Part shown: one piece after another, positions 1-8,295 of the stretch
Layout: each line of letters starts with the position of its first letter
Position numbering within the stretch: the stretch's first letter is position 1
Assembly: GCA_964643435.1 (NCBI GenBank)
Contig: CAZXPY010000003.1
Location: 1-64,000, forward strand
Origin: CAZXPY01 sp964643435
GTDB lineage: Bacteria; Patescibacteriota; Microgenomatia; Woykebacterales; RBG-16-39-9b
Length of the DNA: 64,000 nucleotides
Direction of reading: 5' to 3'
Translations under genes and position numbers: made by a program
Notes under the pieces: generated by a model
Database searches by the model: none
Told to the model about the DNA's origin: nothing
What the model saw: the letters and a program-made list of their open reading frames with translations, nothing else

Positions 1-17
1 CACTGAGCTACGGGGGC
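1..17 (-). tRNA. Partial tRNA (5' end only)
   Basis: Read on the minus strand, the first 17 bases give a typical tRNA 5' end: a GCCCCCG acceptor strand, then TA and the start of a D arm (GCTCAGTG). The anticodon lies outside the window, so the identity cannot be given. It follows the tRNA-Ser pair and the 194-residue protein on the same strand. Confidence 0.65.
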
Positions 18-40
18 TTATTTAACCACCAGATTATACT

Positions 41-625
41 CTAACTTGCCTTAGTAGGAAAATAGCGAGAAAGGTTTGTCGCTAAAGTATCCATCCAGCT
101 TACCTTAGGAACTTCGCTAGAAGTGATATGAGGTGATAAAATCTCTTTAATTTTCTGCTTATCTTTATCGGTAATGATTAAAATTAATCTGGCCGGAAAA
201 CGTACCTTGGTATTAATGTGCAAAAGAACAAAGTTATCTTTTTCGCTAAACCAAAAATCTTCTAAGTCCTTCCAAAAAAAAGTATGAGTGCCAACATTCA
301 AGCCGGCGGTTGTAATTTTATAATCGATTTCTTCTGGCGGTACCGTTGCCAAAACATAAGAAACAAAGGCAACTGCCAAAACTACTCCCATTAAAAGGAA
401 TTGACGAATAAAAAGTAAAATTAAAAGTAAAATTAACACCAACAGGGTAATATTTGTGAACCATTTTCGATCCCGCCTGACAAACACCCTAGAAGGCGCA
501 CTCCAAGAAAAGAGCTCGCGGGCTGCTCCTTTCTTTCCCTCCAAACCAGCAACTTCCTCAATTTGTTTTTGAATTTCTTGCAGCTTTTCTTTTAAATGCT
601 CTAATCTTTTATCTTTGTCTTCCAT
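41..625 (-). CDS. Hypothetical two-TM protein with a PH-like C-terminal half
   Basis: A 194-residue protein of unknown function. The start is placed at the ATG at 625 (MEDKDKRLEH); a longer reading frame would run back into the upstream tRNA-Ser. It opens with a charged coiled-coil-like helix (about residues 1-30), then two adjacent hydrophobic segments (about 55-95, including LLVLILLLILLFI). The soluble C-terminal half alternates short beta-like stretches with a W-K-D-L-E-D-F-W-F motif and ends in a helix. That arrangement resembles the membrane-anchored bacterial PH-like domains, but this is an inference from pattern only. It lies between tRNA genes, on the same strand as comF and the tmRNA. 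Confidence 0.6.
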   Translation of the reverse strand: MEDKDKRLEHLKEKLQEIQKQIEEVAGLEGKKGAARELFSWSAPSRVFVRRDRKWFTNITLLVLILLLILLFIRQFLLMGVVLAVAFVSYVLATVPPEEIDYKITTAGLNVGTHTFFWKDLEDFWFSEKDNFVLLHINTKVRFPARLILIITDKDKQKIKEILSPHITSSEVPKVSWMDTLATNLSRYFPTKAS

Positions 626-643
626 AAGCCTTATGGGCGATCG

Positions 644-731
644 TGGCGGTGGGTGCAGGACTCGAACCTGCAAGCCCCTTGCAGGGCCCCAGTTTTCAAG
701 ACTGGTGCCTTACCATTCGGCACAACCCACC
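644..731 (-). tRNA. tRNA-Ser (anticodon TGA)
   Basis: On the minus strand GGTGGGT pairs with ACCCACC to form the acceptor stem. The anticodon arm CCAGT-CTTGAAA-ACTGG gives anticodon TGA. The T arm contains GGTTCGAGTCC. There is a long variable arm (GCCCTGCAAGGGGC), as expected for a serine tRNA. Discriminator G and CCA are encoded. Confidence 0.95.
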
Positions 732-781
732 GTGGCGGAACGTCAAACGTTCCAGCCACCCGAAGCTCAAAGAGCGAAGGG

Positions 782-872
782 TGGCGGAGGAGGTGGGATT
801 CGAACCCACGTGAGCCTTTAAGGCTCAAGGGTTTAGCAAACCCTCGCAATGGACCAACTATGCGACTCCTCC
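782..872 (-). tRNA. tRNA-Ser (anticodon GCT)
   Basis: On the minus strand the acceptor stem is GGAGGAG/CTCCTCC. The anticodon arm AGGGT-TTGCTAA-ACCCT reads GCT, serving AGC/AGT serine codons. The long variable arm GAGCCTTAAAGGCTC is typical of tRNA-Ser. The T arm contains GGGTTCGAATCCC, and CCA is encoded. It is 50 bp upstream of the tRNA-Ser(TGA) gene and probably cotranscribed with it. Confidence 0.95.
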
Positions 873-907
873 ACTTTTCAGAATTATACCAAAAATTAGT
901 TTCTTCC

Positions 908-1573
908 TCAACGAGCCAAGGTAAGACCCCAAACAGTTTTAGCTCCTTTTCTTTTTAACTGCCCACAAGCGGATTTTAAAGTAGCGCCGGTTGTCCAAAC
1001 ATCGTCAAAAAGTAGGATCTCTTTACCTCTAACGTTTGGATCAGCTTCAAAAATATTGGCGACATTTTTCTGCCGCTCTTTCCCTTTTAAAGTTACTTGT
1101 TCCCTTGTGGCTGTTTCTTTCTTTAGGGCGTCTGGGTAAAAGCGAGTTTTTAATCTCTTGGAAATAAGAGAGCCCAAAATCTCGGTCTGATTGAAACCCC
1201 GCCAATTCCTTCTAAACCAATGCAGAGGAATTGGTACTAAAAAAGGGTCGCTAAAATTTGGCAAAATAGTATTTTTACTAGTAAATAAAATACTAACTAA
1301 ATCGTTAGCTAAGTCTTTGGTAAATTTATATTTTAGTTGGTAAATAGCTTCTTTAACGGGGTTTTTGTAGCCTACAACCGAAGTTAGACCGTCCAAACTT
1401 AAGGCCCTTTTACAACCGACGTGAGTTTTACCACCAATGGCGTTTCTTTCGCACACTGGACAAATCTGTTGCTCTAGAAAATTTAACCGTTTAATACAGT
1501 TATTACAAAAATAGTCACCGAAACTACCACACGAAACGCATTTTTTGGGGAACAAGAAATCTAAAAAGTTCAT
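908..1573 (-). CDS. comF: ComF family amidophosphoribosyltransferase-like protein
   Basis: A 221-residue ComF-type protein. The N-terminus carries a zinc-ribbon-like set of cysteines (CVSC, CNNC, CPVC within the first 45 residues). The C-terminal half is a PRTase type I fold with the nucleotide-binding loop ILLFDDVWTTGATL near residue 195. In other bacteria ComF/GntX proteins support DNA uptake or processing of transforming DNA; the reaction catalysed is not established. The start is the ATG at 1573; the reading frame stays open upstream but would run into the tmRNA. It ends 35 bp before tRNA-Ser(GCT), with a TGA stop. Confidence 0.88.
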   Translation of the reverse strand: MNFLDFLFPKKCVSCGSFGDYFCNNCIKRLNFLEQQICPVCERNAIGGKTHVGCKRALSLDGLTSVVGYKNPVKEAIYQLKYKFTKDLANDLVSILFTSKNTILPNFSDPFLVPIPLHWFRRNWRGFNQTEILGSLISKRLKTRFYPDALKKETATREQVTLKGKERQKNVANIFEADPNVRGKEILLFDDVWTTGATLKSACGQLKRKGAKTVWGLTLAR

Positions 1574-1585
1574 TTTTATACACAA

Positions 1586-1610
1586 ACCCCGAACCAGAGC
1601 GGTTCGGGGT
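1586..1610 (-). terminator. Hairpin terminator candidate downstream of tmRNA
   Basis: Perfect 10-bp inverted repeat (ACCCCGAACC / GGTTCGGGGT) with a 5-nt loop, lying 6 nt past the encoded CCA of the tmRNA on the minus strand. It is followed by only a weak T stretch (TTTGTGTAT), so termination may be partial, and it also sits in the comF leader. Confidence 0.55.
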
Positions 1611-1615
1611 GGTGA

Positions 1616-1969
1616 TGGTGGACGTGGGGGGAATCGAACCCCCGTCCGCAAAGAAGTTTTGAAATCAGACTACAAGTTTAGTCGGTGAAATAAACTTAAA
1701 GCCCCTAGCACCGACACAAAAGCTCTAAGATTTAGTTTACTTAAAAAGGTCTCTCTAGGCTAAACTAAACCTAAAGACCTTTCCCAACTAATATTGTGCT
1801 CTAATTTCTTCGTTGGGAAGAAGAAATTAGAACATACGCTTTAAGCGATTGCGTAAGCGTAATTATCTGCTTTGTTGGCATTTAATTGCTTGCCTCAATT
1901 TAACGGCTTTGAAGCAAATGCCGACTTGCCTTTTTTCGCGCTTCTTAACGTCGAATCCAAGTCACGCCC
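1616..1969 (-). ncRNA. ssrA: Transfer-messenger RNA (tmRNA)
   Basis: The tRNA-like ends pair as GGGCGTG with CACGTCC, followed by discriminator A and an encoded CCA. The 5' end continues with GACTTGGATTCGACG, the standard tmRNA signature, and the 3' T arm is GGGGGTTCGATTCCCCC. The tag reading frame (1879 down to 1841) reads ANKADNYAYAIA followed by TAA, so the degradation tag ends in AIA rather than the common LAA. Several internal hairpins fit the usual pseudoknots, e.g. CTAATTTCTTC/GAAGAAATTAG and AAAGGTCT/AGACCTTT. Its partner smpB starts 559 bp upstream on the same strand; trans-translation rescues stalled ribosomes. Confidence 0.96.
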
Positions 1970-2069
1970 ATAAGTTGTCGAGAGCGGTTTCAGATTAGGT
2001 TGTGAAGAAGTTCGGATTCGAGTGATTTGACGATAGTTTAAACGAGAAACCGACTGCGAGAAACCCTAA

Positions 2070-2528
2070 TTAGACTCGACTCTCCTTCTGAAATTTCAGC
2101 TTTTCTTCTCTTAAGGTGCGTTCGACCTCCCTTTTTACATCTTTTTCCTTTAAAAAAGCTCTTTTATCCGCTGCCTTTTTACTGGAAGCAAGGGCAATTT
2201 CAACCTTTATTTTACCGGCTTTAGTATACACCTTAGTAGGTATAATTGTCAAACCTAACCGCGAGACTTTTCCCAAAAGAGCGTTTATTTCTTTTTTGTG
2301 TAAAAGTAGTTTCCGATCTCTCTTAGGGTCGCCCTTTTCGGCTTGATAGGGAGCAATGTAGGCGCCCACTAAATAAGCCTCTCCCCCAGTAATTCTAACA
2401 AAAGATTCTTCCAACGAAACCTTTCCGGACCGAATCCCCTTTATTTCGTTTCCACGCAAACTTAAACCTACTTCTAGTTTTTCTTTTAAATTAAATTTGA
2501 ATTTTGCTCTCCGGTTTTGGATAATCAT
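2070..2528 (-). CDS. smpB: SsrA-binding protein SmpB
   Basis: A 152-residue protein, normal SmpB length. It begins with the conserved block around NRRAKFKFNLKEKLEVGLSL, followed by GNEIKGIRSGKVSLEESFVR, in which G-x-E-(V/I)-K-(S/G)-I-R is a family signature. The C-terminal basic tail (KKAADKRAFLKEKDVKREVE) is the part that inserts into the mRNA channel of the ribosome. It binds tmRNA, encoded immediately downstream on the same strand, and delivers it to stalled ribosomes. The ATG overlaps the TGA stop of the preceding 619-residue gene (ATGA), so the two are translationally coupled. Stop is TAA. Confidence 0.96.
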   Translation of the reverse strand: MIIQNRRAKFKFNLKEKLEVGLSLRGNEIKGIRSGKVSLEESFVRITGGEAYLVGAYIAPYQAEKGDPKRDRKLLLHKKEINALLGKVSRLGLTIIPTKVYTKAGKIKVEIALASSKKAADKRAFLKEKDVKREVERTLREEKLKFQKESRV

Positions 2529-4384
2529 TCTTTCAACTCCAAACTATAAATCTTACTATCGCTTATTACAAATAAAATGCCTTTAGCCTCATCAACAAGA
2601 ATCTGACTAGCTTCCTGCAACGCTGGTGCGCTATATTGGGAATGATAAACTCCGTCCTTACCAATCACAAAAATAGTACTTTTTTCTTTACTTAAAAGAT
2701 AAACGAAGCTTGTGTCTTCTTTTGAATAAACATCAGTTAACGACCCGGGTTCTTCATCAAAGCCTTGCAAGTTTATATCTTGTTTAACACCACCGGCGTA
2801 ATTTTCAAGTTTCCCCCCGTTAACTACCCAAATAGAACCATCAACGCTTAAACTGGTCGCGTTAGTAAAATCTTGTTTTTGCGCTAAAAAACTTCCTTTT
2901 TGGTAATTATCACCAGAAGATAGGTATTTCCAAATAGAACCATCTTTATCCAGAAGGTAAAAATTACTCAAATAAGTATCTATATCCGCAATTTCTCCCA
3001 ACTCTAAATCTTCCTTCGCCACTTCTTTTAACTCATTTTTTGAAAAATCTAGCCTTAAAATTAAGTCTTTTTGGTAGATAAATAAAAAGCGCTCACTTGC
3101 CGCAATCTTGGCATCTTTTGTTAAGCTAGCCTGGTCCTTAATTAAGGATTCTACCTTTTTTTCTTGGGGAACTAATTTGTAAATTGATCCGGAAGATTGA
3201 TCGAGGACAAAAAGAGCCCCTTTGAATAAAGTTATTGAACCGCTTTTAAAATTGCTGTTTAGATCTGATAGGTTGTAGAAAAGAGGTAACTGCCCAATTT
3301 TATAAACCTTGTTTAAGAGGGCGAGAACTTCATCAACTTCCAGAAGAGAATCATTTAAACTTTTTTCCTTTGATTTTAATTTTTTCGCTTCTTTCAGAGC
3401 GTCCTTTGCCTCTTTTGCTAAATTTTTAGCTTCAAGGGAGTTAAGAGAAGCTAAAGATTTTGCCTCTTGAATTTTTGTTTCAGCACTAGAAATTAATTCT
3501 TGAAATTTTTGGGCTTTTTTGTCTTGAGAACGATTGTAAAGAGTCCAACCTAAGCTAGCAATAAAGAGGAGAATTAGTAAAAATACGAGGGGTGTAAAAT
3601 TTCGGCGCCGCGGTCCGAGTGCAAATTCTGGTTTTCTTTTCGGAATAAACCTCCGGAAAATCTTATTAATTAGTTTGAAAATAATTAGCAAGGCTTGACC
3701 AAGTATTTTTACTAAAAGAGCTAGTATCTTTATTAATCTTGGGAAAATTTTACTAACGAGGGTATTCCTAATATTGGTTGCCAAAGAAGCTCGGCTTTGA
3801 GTTGGCAGATCTTCAATTTCTTCAACTCTAAATTTAATCACTACGCCCTCTAGATTTAAATCACTTGTAAAGACCGCCTCATCAAAACTAATCTTAGAAA
3901 TTAGGTCTTTTATTTTTTCTTTATCTTCAAGATTTATGGAGAGGAATAAACGGTCTTCTTTTTGCAGGAGACCAGAAGCAGTTTTCTCAAACCGTATCGG
4001 TTCGGGTTCTTCTCCTCTTAACATCCAAGCTTGGGTATTTCCTTTTTTAACTAAATATAAAACATTATTTAAAACTACGCTAGAAATAATTTCGGGTTCT
4101 TCTCTTAAAGAATTTTGGATTATACTAGTGGCTTCATTTACACCAGTTTCTAAAGCAACTAACGGACTGGCGTCACTTTTATAAAAGGTGTTTTTTAGAA
4201 TTTCTTTAGCCTCTTTTAATGTTTCTACCGCCTCTTCTTTTTGAACATTTACTTTAATAATTGCTAAAAGAAACCCTTTAGTTTTAATTTCTCTAAGGTT
4301 AAGTGGTTTGTAAACTAGGCTTTCAGCAACCCCGGCTAATTTTCCTTTAACTAGAGCAGTTTGCGGATAAAAAATTTGAGTCAT
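2525..4384 (-). CDS. Membrane protein with PP2C-like N-domain, coiled coil and C-terminal beta-propeller-like domain
   Basis: A 619-residue protein without a firm family assignment. Residues 1-200 alternate beta strands in a way reminiscent of PP2C-type phosphatases (LVALETGVNEA, NTQAWMLRGEE), but I do not see the full set of metal-binding aspartates. A hydrophobic stretch (about 215-245) and a clear transmembrane segment (about 265-285, PLVFLLILLFIASLGW) follow. Then comes a lysine/glutamate-rich coiled coil (about 290-350). The C-terminal 260 residues contain repeated short strands with SGSIYKL, DGSIWKY, DGSIWVV and DGVYHSQ, suggesting a propeller facing outside. Overlaps smpB by 4 nt (ATGA); 3 bp after the SpoIID gene. 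Confidence 0.6.
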   Translation of the reverse strand: MTQIFYPQTALVKGKLAGVAESLVYKPLNLREIKTKGFLLAIIKVNVQKEEAVETLKEAKEILKNTFYKSDASPLVALETGVNEATSIIQNSLREEPEIISSVVLNNVLYLVKKGNTQAWMLRGEEPEPIRFEKTASGLLQKEDRLFLSINLEDKEKIKDLISKISFDEAVFTSDLNLEGVVIKFRVEEIEDLPTQSRASLATNIRNTLVSKIFPRLIKILALLVKILGQALLIIFKLINKIFRRFIPKRKPEFALGPRRRNFTPLVFLLILLFIASLGWTLYNRSQDKKAQKFQELISSAETKIQEAKSLASLNSLEAKNLAKEAKDALKEAKKLKSKEKSLNDSLLEVDEVLALLNKVYKIGQLPLFYNLSDLNSNFKSGSITLFKGALFVLDQSSGSIYKLVPQEKKVESLIKDQASLTKDAKIAASERFLFIYQKDLILRLDFSKNELKEVAKEDLELGEIADIDTYLSNFYLLDKDGSIWKYLSSGDNYQKGSFLAQKQDFTNATSLSVDGSIWVVNGGKLENYAGGVKQDINLQGFDEEPGSLTDVYSKEDTSFVYLLSKEKSTIFVIGKDGVYHSQYSAPALQEASQILVDEAKGILFVISDSKIYSLELKE

Positions 4385-4387
4385 TCT

Positions 4388-6199
4388 TTACTTTCTTTCA
4401 ATATTATACAAAGAACTGGTTAAGTGAATTTCTCCGGGAGCCCGCAGGTCAAAAATGGCGCGAAAATCACTACCCGAAAAAGTTTTTACGCCTTTGTCGG
4501 TCACAAAACTAATCTGATTTGTAAACCCAACGTTGCTGTAAACGGGCGGGGGAATATCACTCACTTGATTGATCGGCTCACCGCCTCGATTCTGCAATTC
4601 GGATCTTACTTGGCTTGTAGACCAAGTATCGGGATTTGGCTTATCAGTTTGGGATAAACGAGTTTGAGTAGAGGTATCTCTTCCAAAAAGAAGAGTGCTA
4701 TTAACAATATCGACAAATTCGTCTTGGTTCAACCAGGCATGAGCCCGGGAACCAGATTTGTTACGCGGTTTATACCAGGCTTTATAAAACCAGGGGGAGC
4801 GACCGTAGCGGGAACCTTCAAAAGCATCAGTGGGCCAGGCACCGGCGGCTGATACGTCTTTTATCCCAGTTGCCCAAGTAGTGGCTTTTCCAAAACTGTC
4901 AGCGCTGCTTCTGGTAAACCCACCGGCAGTCGAGGCGTACCAAGCGGTTATTGGTTCGCCACTGGCGTTATCAACAACAACCCAACCCCGGGTCGCGTTT
5001 ACTGCTTGTTCCCAAAATCCGCCTTTATTGTAGCCTAAATAAACTTGGCAGCTTTCGGTTGCACAAATAGCCCCGCCACCTTTAATTACTGCCAAAGCAT
5101 AAGTTCTGGCGGCAATTGCTTGGGCTTTAAGGGCTTCGAAACCACCATTGGCCGGATCGCCCCACTCCGAAGGCATTTCGCCGATTCCTTTCAAATAAAG
5201 ATCTTCAAACGCAATTGCACCGTAGCCAATAACCGAAATTGACCCTGGAACTGGGTAGTTTTTTTCTATTCTAACGTTTGCATAATAACTTGTAAGAATT
5301 GTTTCCGCACTTTGGCCACTCTTTGAACGACCAAAAGCACCGTATTGACTCATACCAACTCGATGGGGCGCGCCAAAGGAAAAGGCGCCAAAGGCTGGAG
5401 CGAACCCTGGGTTTACAAGGTGTTGGTCGTCTTCGGAAGGAGGAACTTCACCGACCGAAGTGGAAAACGAACCAAATTTTTCCGCTAACAAAGTCTGCTG
5501 TCTAGAGGTTAAGTTTTTTAGCTCGGTTTCAACACTACTTAAACGACTACTAGTTTCGGTTTTACTTACTGCCAACTGGCTTTTTAAAGAATTTAGTCTT
5601 GCTAAATTGTTTTCTAAGTCTTTTTTTGAAGCCTGCAGAGCCTTTTTATTTTGTTCGAAATCGCCAATTTCTTTGTTTAAAGACTGGATAAAGCCTTTAG
5701 TTTGTTCGAGGGTTGAAAATTCATAAACAAATTCGGCCGCGCCTTGCGAGGGGCTTTCACCACCAAATAAAAACTGCAAGGGATTTATATTACTTTTTTT
5801 ATACAAACTGCGGACTCTTTTATCCCTAATCTCAATTTGTTTACCCAATTTTTCTTGGCGATCGGCTAAAGCGGCTTCGATACTAACAATGTTTCTTTTC
5901 GTAGTCTCGACTCTAGCGCTGATTTGGGAAACCTGGTTTTCCGTGAATTTTAGATTTTTACTGATTTTATCCAGTTCTTCGGATAATTTCCTCTGCTCTT
6001 CCCGAACAGACGCTATTTTTTGGGTGAGCTCTTCTAATTCATCAGCCCCTATTTTATTGACACTAAAGCCGAAACCAAGTAGGATAAAAACAAGAGGAAG
6101 CATCAACAAAACCCTTTTGGCGGTTTTTTGTTGGCGGTTTTCTAATCTGGGTAGCGTCTTCTGGGCAGCGAGGTTTCTCATCAAAGTTAATTTTACCAT
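4388..6199 (-). CDS. SpoIID/LytB domain protein with N-terminal coiled coil
   Basis: A 603-residue exported protein. The chosen ATG at 6199 (MVKLTLMRNL) precedes a hydrophobic signal or anchor (about residues 28-45, LLMLPLVFILLGFGFS). Residues 50-255 form a long coiled coil like those of FtsX/EnvC-type murein regulators. Residues about 270-500 match the SpoIID/LytB family: GVGMSQYGAFG-like motif (VGMSQYGAFGRSKSGQ) and ALKAQAIAARTYAL. SpoIID acts as a lytic transglycosylase on peptidoglycan in Bacillus; here a role in wall remodelling is inferred. The start codon is only 4 bp from that of the divergent pilin gene; an ATG at 6181 is an alternative. Confidence 0.8.
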   Translation of the reverse strand: MVKLTLMRNLAAQKTLPRLENRQQKTAKRVLLMLPLVFILLGFGFSVNKIGADELEELTQKIASVREEQRKLSEELDKISKNLKFTENQVSQISARVETTKRNIVSIEAALADRQEKLGKQIEIRDKRVRSLYKKSNINPLQFLFGGESPSQGAAEFVYEFSTLEQTKGFIQSLNKEIGDFEQNKKALQASKKDLENNLARLNSLKSQLAVSKTETSSRLSSVETELKNLTSRQQTLLAEKFGSFSTSVGEVPPSEDDQHLVNPGFAPAFGAFSFGAPHRVGMSQYGAFGRSKSGQSAETILTSYYANVRIEKNYPVPGSISVIGYGAIAFEDLYLKGIGEMPSEWGDPANGGFEALKAQAIAARTYALAVIKGGGAICATESCQVYLGYNKGGFWEQAVNATRGWVVVDNASGEPITAWYASTAGGFTRSSADSFGKATTWATGIKDVSAAGAWPTDAFEGSRYGRSPWFYKAWYKPRNKSGSRAHAWLNQDEFVDIVNSTLLFGRDTSTQTRLSQTDKPNPDTWSTSQVRSELQNRGGEPINQVSDIPPPVYSNVGFTNQISFVTDKGVKTFSGSDFRAIFDLRAPGEIHLTSSLYNIERK

Positions 6200-6203
6200 A
6201 GCT

Positions 6204-7451
6204 ATGAAACTATCTGGGATCGTCTGGCGCTTATTTCTAGTTTTAGTCGTTTTCCTTGTAGGTTTATTTTTCCTGGGTTCGCTGGAAACAGCTAGCGCCA
6301 TTAAGCCAGGTTGTGAAGCGTATGATCTTAACGGTGATGGTGAGATAGACGTATCTGATACTCAACCGGTAAGTTTTCTCGACGGTACAAAAAAAGGTGA
6401 CCCTAACTATAATTCAAAGTACGATGTTAATAAAGACGGGGAGATAAATAAAGATGACGTTGGTTTAATACAAGGGTGCTTATCGTTTGGCGCCTTTGGA
6501 GCTGGAGAAGAAGGCAAACCAACTCCTTGTTCTATTGATGGTCAAGAGGGGATTGAAACCGCCCTTGGTTGTATTCCCACTGATGTCTCTGGTTTTGTCG
6601 GAAGGTTACTATCTATTTTCCTTGGCGTCGCTGGTGGGATTGCGTTTTTGATGATGATATTTGGTGCCTTTAAAATCATTGGCAGTAGTGGCGATCCCGA
6701 TGCCTTGCAAGAAGGCCGAAGTATTATTACCGCGGCGATAACCGGTTTACTTTTAATTCTTTTTAGTGTTTTTATCCTCAACTTAATTGGGATTAAGATC
6801 TTACAATTACCAATTCCGGGTATTGGGTTTATTCCTCAATCAAGTGTTGCCTACGCCCAATTTGCCGGCGTTCCTGACCCCACAAAATATGGCGGTAAAG
6901 ATTTAGGCCAAGTGGTTTCTGATTTTCTCCCTTTTGTCTTTTCGTTAGCCGCCATCGTCACTTTTCTTTATCTTCTCTACGGGGGTTTTAAATACCTAAC
7001 CGCCAGCGGCGACCCAAAGGCAGTGGATTCTGCCCGAAAGGTTATTACTAGCGCCGTCACTGGTTTAATAATTATTTTTCTTAGCTTTACCATTATTACT
7101 GTTTTAGGCAGAGTTTTAGGACTGCCTTTTGTTTTTATCTCGCCAGTATATGCCCAAGGCGTGGATATTGGTGAATCCTTTGGTATACCTAGTGATTTAA
7201 GGGAGTTGAGTGGGTTTGGAGGTTTTTTAAGTCAAAAAGTCTTGCCCTTAGTTTTTGGTTTAGCGGGTATTATTTTTTTCTTTTACCTGCTTTTTGGTGG
7301 TATAAAATTTTTAACCGCCAGCGGCGACCCAAAGGCAGTGGATTCTGCCAAAAGAAGTTTAACGACTGCCTTTATTGGTCTCTTGATTATTTTCCTCTCA
7401 TTTTGGATAATGGTAGTAATCGGTAACTTAATCGGTTTTCAAGTTTTTTAA
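6204..7451 (+). CDS. Triple VirB2/TrbC-like pilin-domain protein with N-terminal EF-hand (dockerin-like) module
   Basis: A 415-residue protein. Residues 1-32 are a signal peptide (MKLSGIVWRLFLVLVVFL, cleavage near TASA). Two calcium-loop motifs follow, DLNGDGEIDVSD and DVNKDGEINKDD, as in dockerin modules. Then three successive copies of a VirB2-like two-helix hairpin occur at about 131-200, 240-310 and 345-413; the last two share the core LTASGDPKAVDSA. A 38-bp stretch is identical in DNA between copies 2 and 3 (6997-7034 and 7312-7349), suggesting recent duplication or conversion. It opens a run of six pilin-like genes. Known VirB2 subunits are single-domain; a three-domain chain could be a structural or base component (inference). 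The reading frame is open further upstream but would overlap the divergent gene. Confidence 0.8.
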   Translation: MKLSGIVWRLFLVLVVFLVGLFFLGSLETASAIKPGCEAYDLNGDGEIDVSDTQPVSFLDGTKKGDPNYNSKYDVNKDGEINKDDVGLIQGCLSFGAFGAGEEGKPTPCSIDGQEGIETALGCIPTDVSGFVGRLLSIFLGVAGGIAFLMMIFGAFKIIGSSGDPDALQEGRSIITAAITGLLLILFSVFILNLIGIKILQLPIPGIGFIPQSSVAYAQFAGVPDPTKYGGKDLGQVVSDFLPFVFSLAAIVTFLYLLYGGFKYLTASGDPKAVDSARKVITSAVTGLIIIFLSFTIITVLGRVLGLPFVFISPVYAQGVDIGESFGIPSDLRELSGFGGFLSQKVLPLVFGLAGIIFFFYLLFGGIKFLTASGDPKAVDSAKRSLTTAFIGLLIIFLSFWIMVVIGNLIGFQVF

Positions 7452-7457
7452 CTGCCT

Positions 7458-7946
7458 ATGAAAATAGTACTCTTCGTTATTCTACCACCAATTTTTATCT
7501 TAACTTTTTTGGTGCAAATTGCTTCGGCCCACAATTCTCCTTCTACATCAGGTTCTTGTCCTCCCGGCCATATAGTGATAGACAAAGTTGGTGATACATA
7601 CATTTGTGATCATCCGGGAACCAGTGGTGAAAACCCGTTAGGAAACATAACTTTACCAGGAGATTTAGCCGAATCTACCAAACCTTCTAATATTATTAAC
7701 TCCTTAGTTGGTTTAATTATTGCAATCGCTGGTTTACTTTTCTTCTTTTACTTGCTGATTGGTGGAATTCGCTACATGACGGCTGGCGGAGATTCCAAAG
7801 CAATCGGCAGCGCAACAAGCGCAATCACGACCGCTCTTATCGGTTTTTTACTAGTGATCAGTGCTTATTTTATTGCTCTTTTTATAAGCGAGGTCTTTAA
7901 TATTGAAATTTTAAGACCGAATATTCCGGTTCTTGTAGGACTCTAA
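7458..7946 (+). CDS. VirB2/TrbC-like pilin, single domain
   Basis: A 162-residue protein with an N-terminal signal peptide (VILPPIFILTFLVQIASA) and a short Ser/Gly/Pro-rich spacer containing two cysteines (GSCPPGH, YICDHPG) that could form a disulphide. The C-terminal half is the VirB2-like hairpin: hydrophobic helix, the turn GGIRYMTAGGDSKAIGSA, and a second helix. It begins 6 bp after the triple-domain gene, so it is surely in the same operon. By family knowledge such proteins form the pilus or are membrane subunits of type IV secretion machines. Confidence 0.8.
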   Translation: MKIVLFVILPPIFILTFLVQIASAHNSPSTSGSCPPGHIVIDKVGDTYICDHPGTSGENPLGNITLPGDLAESTKPSNIINSLVGLIIAIAGLLFFFYLLIGGIRYMTAGGDSKAIGSATSAITTALIGFLLVISAYFIALFISEVFNIEILRPNIPVLVGL

Positions 7947-7949
7947 TAT

Positions 7950-7962
7950 TTCGACAAGCTCA
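7950..7962 (+). repeat. Half-site of a dispersed palindromic repeat
   Basis: TTCGACAAGCTCA in the 25-bp gap between two pilin genes resembles one arm of the palindrome inserted in valS (31096-31132). It may be a decayed copy; the match is short. Confidence 0.35.
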
Positions 7963-7971
7963 ATATAAACT

Positions 7972-8295
7972 ATGGATTTAATTAAAAAAGTTTTGGCGAT
8001 TGAAATAGAAAACCCGATTGGAATTGACGCGCCTAGTGGTCAGGCGGGTTTGAATATAATTTTGGGACGGGTCGTAAATATAGTAGCCGCCGTGGCCGGA
8101 CTTATCTTTTTAGCAATGTTATTAGTCGCTGGTTTTCGTTGGCTAACTGCTGGTGGTGACCAAAAGGCCCTCGCATCCGCCCGCGGTATGTTATTTAATG
8201 CTTTTATCGGTATGATTTTAGTGGTCGCTTCTTTTATTATTGCCCAAATAATTTTCAAGGTTTTTGGCTTAGGAGGAGTCCAAATCGGTGAATGA
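7972..8295 (+). CDS. VirB2/TrbC-like pilin, short form without signal peptide
   Basis: A 107-residue protein consisting almost only of the pilin hairpin: first hydrophobic helix (VAAVAGLIFLAMLLVAG), the conserved turn RWLTAGGDQKALASARG, and the second helix ending in FKVFGL. There is no obvious cleavable signal peptide, unlike the neighbours at 7458, 8641 and 9035. It ends in TGA and overlaps the next gene by 8 nt, indicating coupled translation. Confidence 0.8.
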   Translation: MDLIKKVLAIEIENPIGIDAPSGQAGLNIILGRVVNIVAAVAGLIFLAMLLVAGFRWLTAGGDQKALASARGMLFNAFIGMILVVASFIIAQIIFKVFGLGGVQIGE

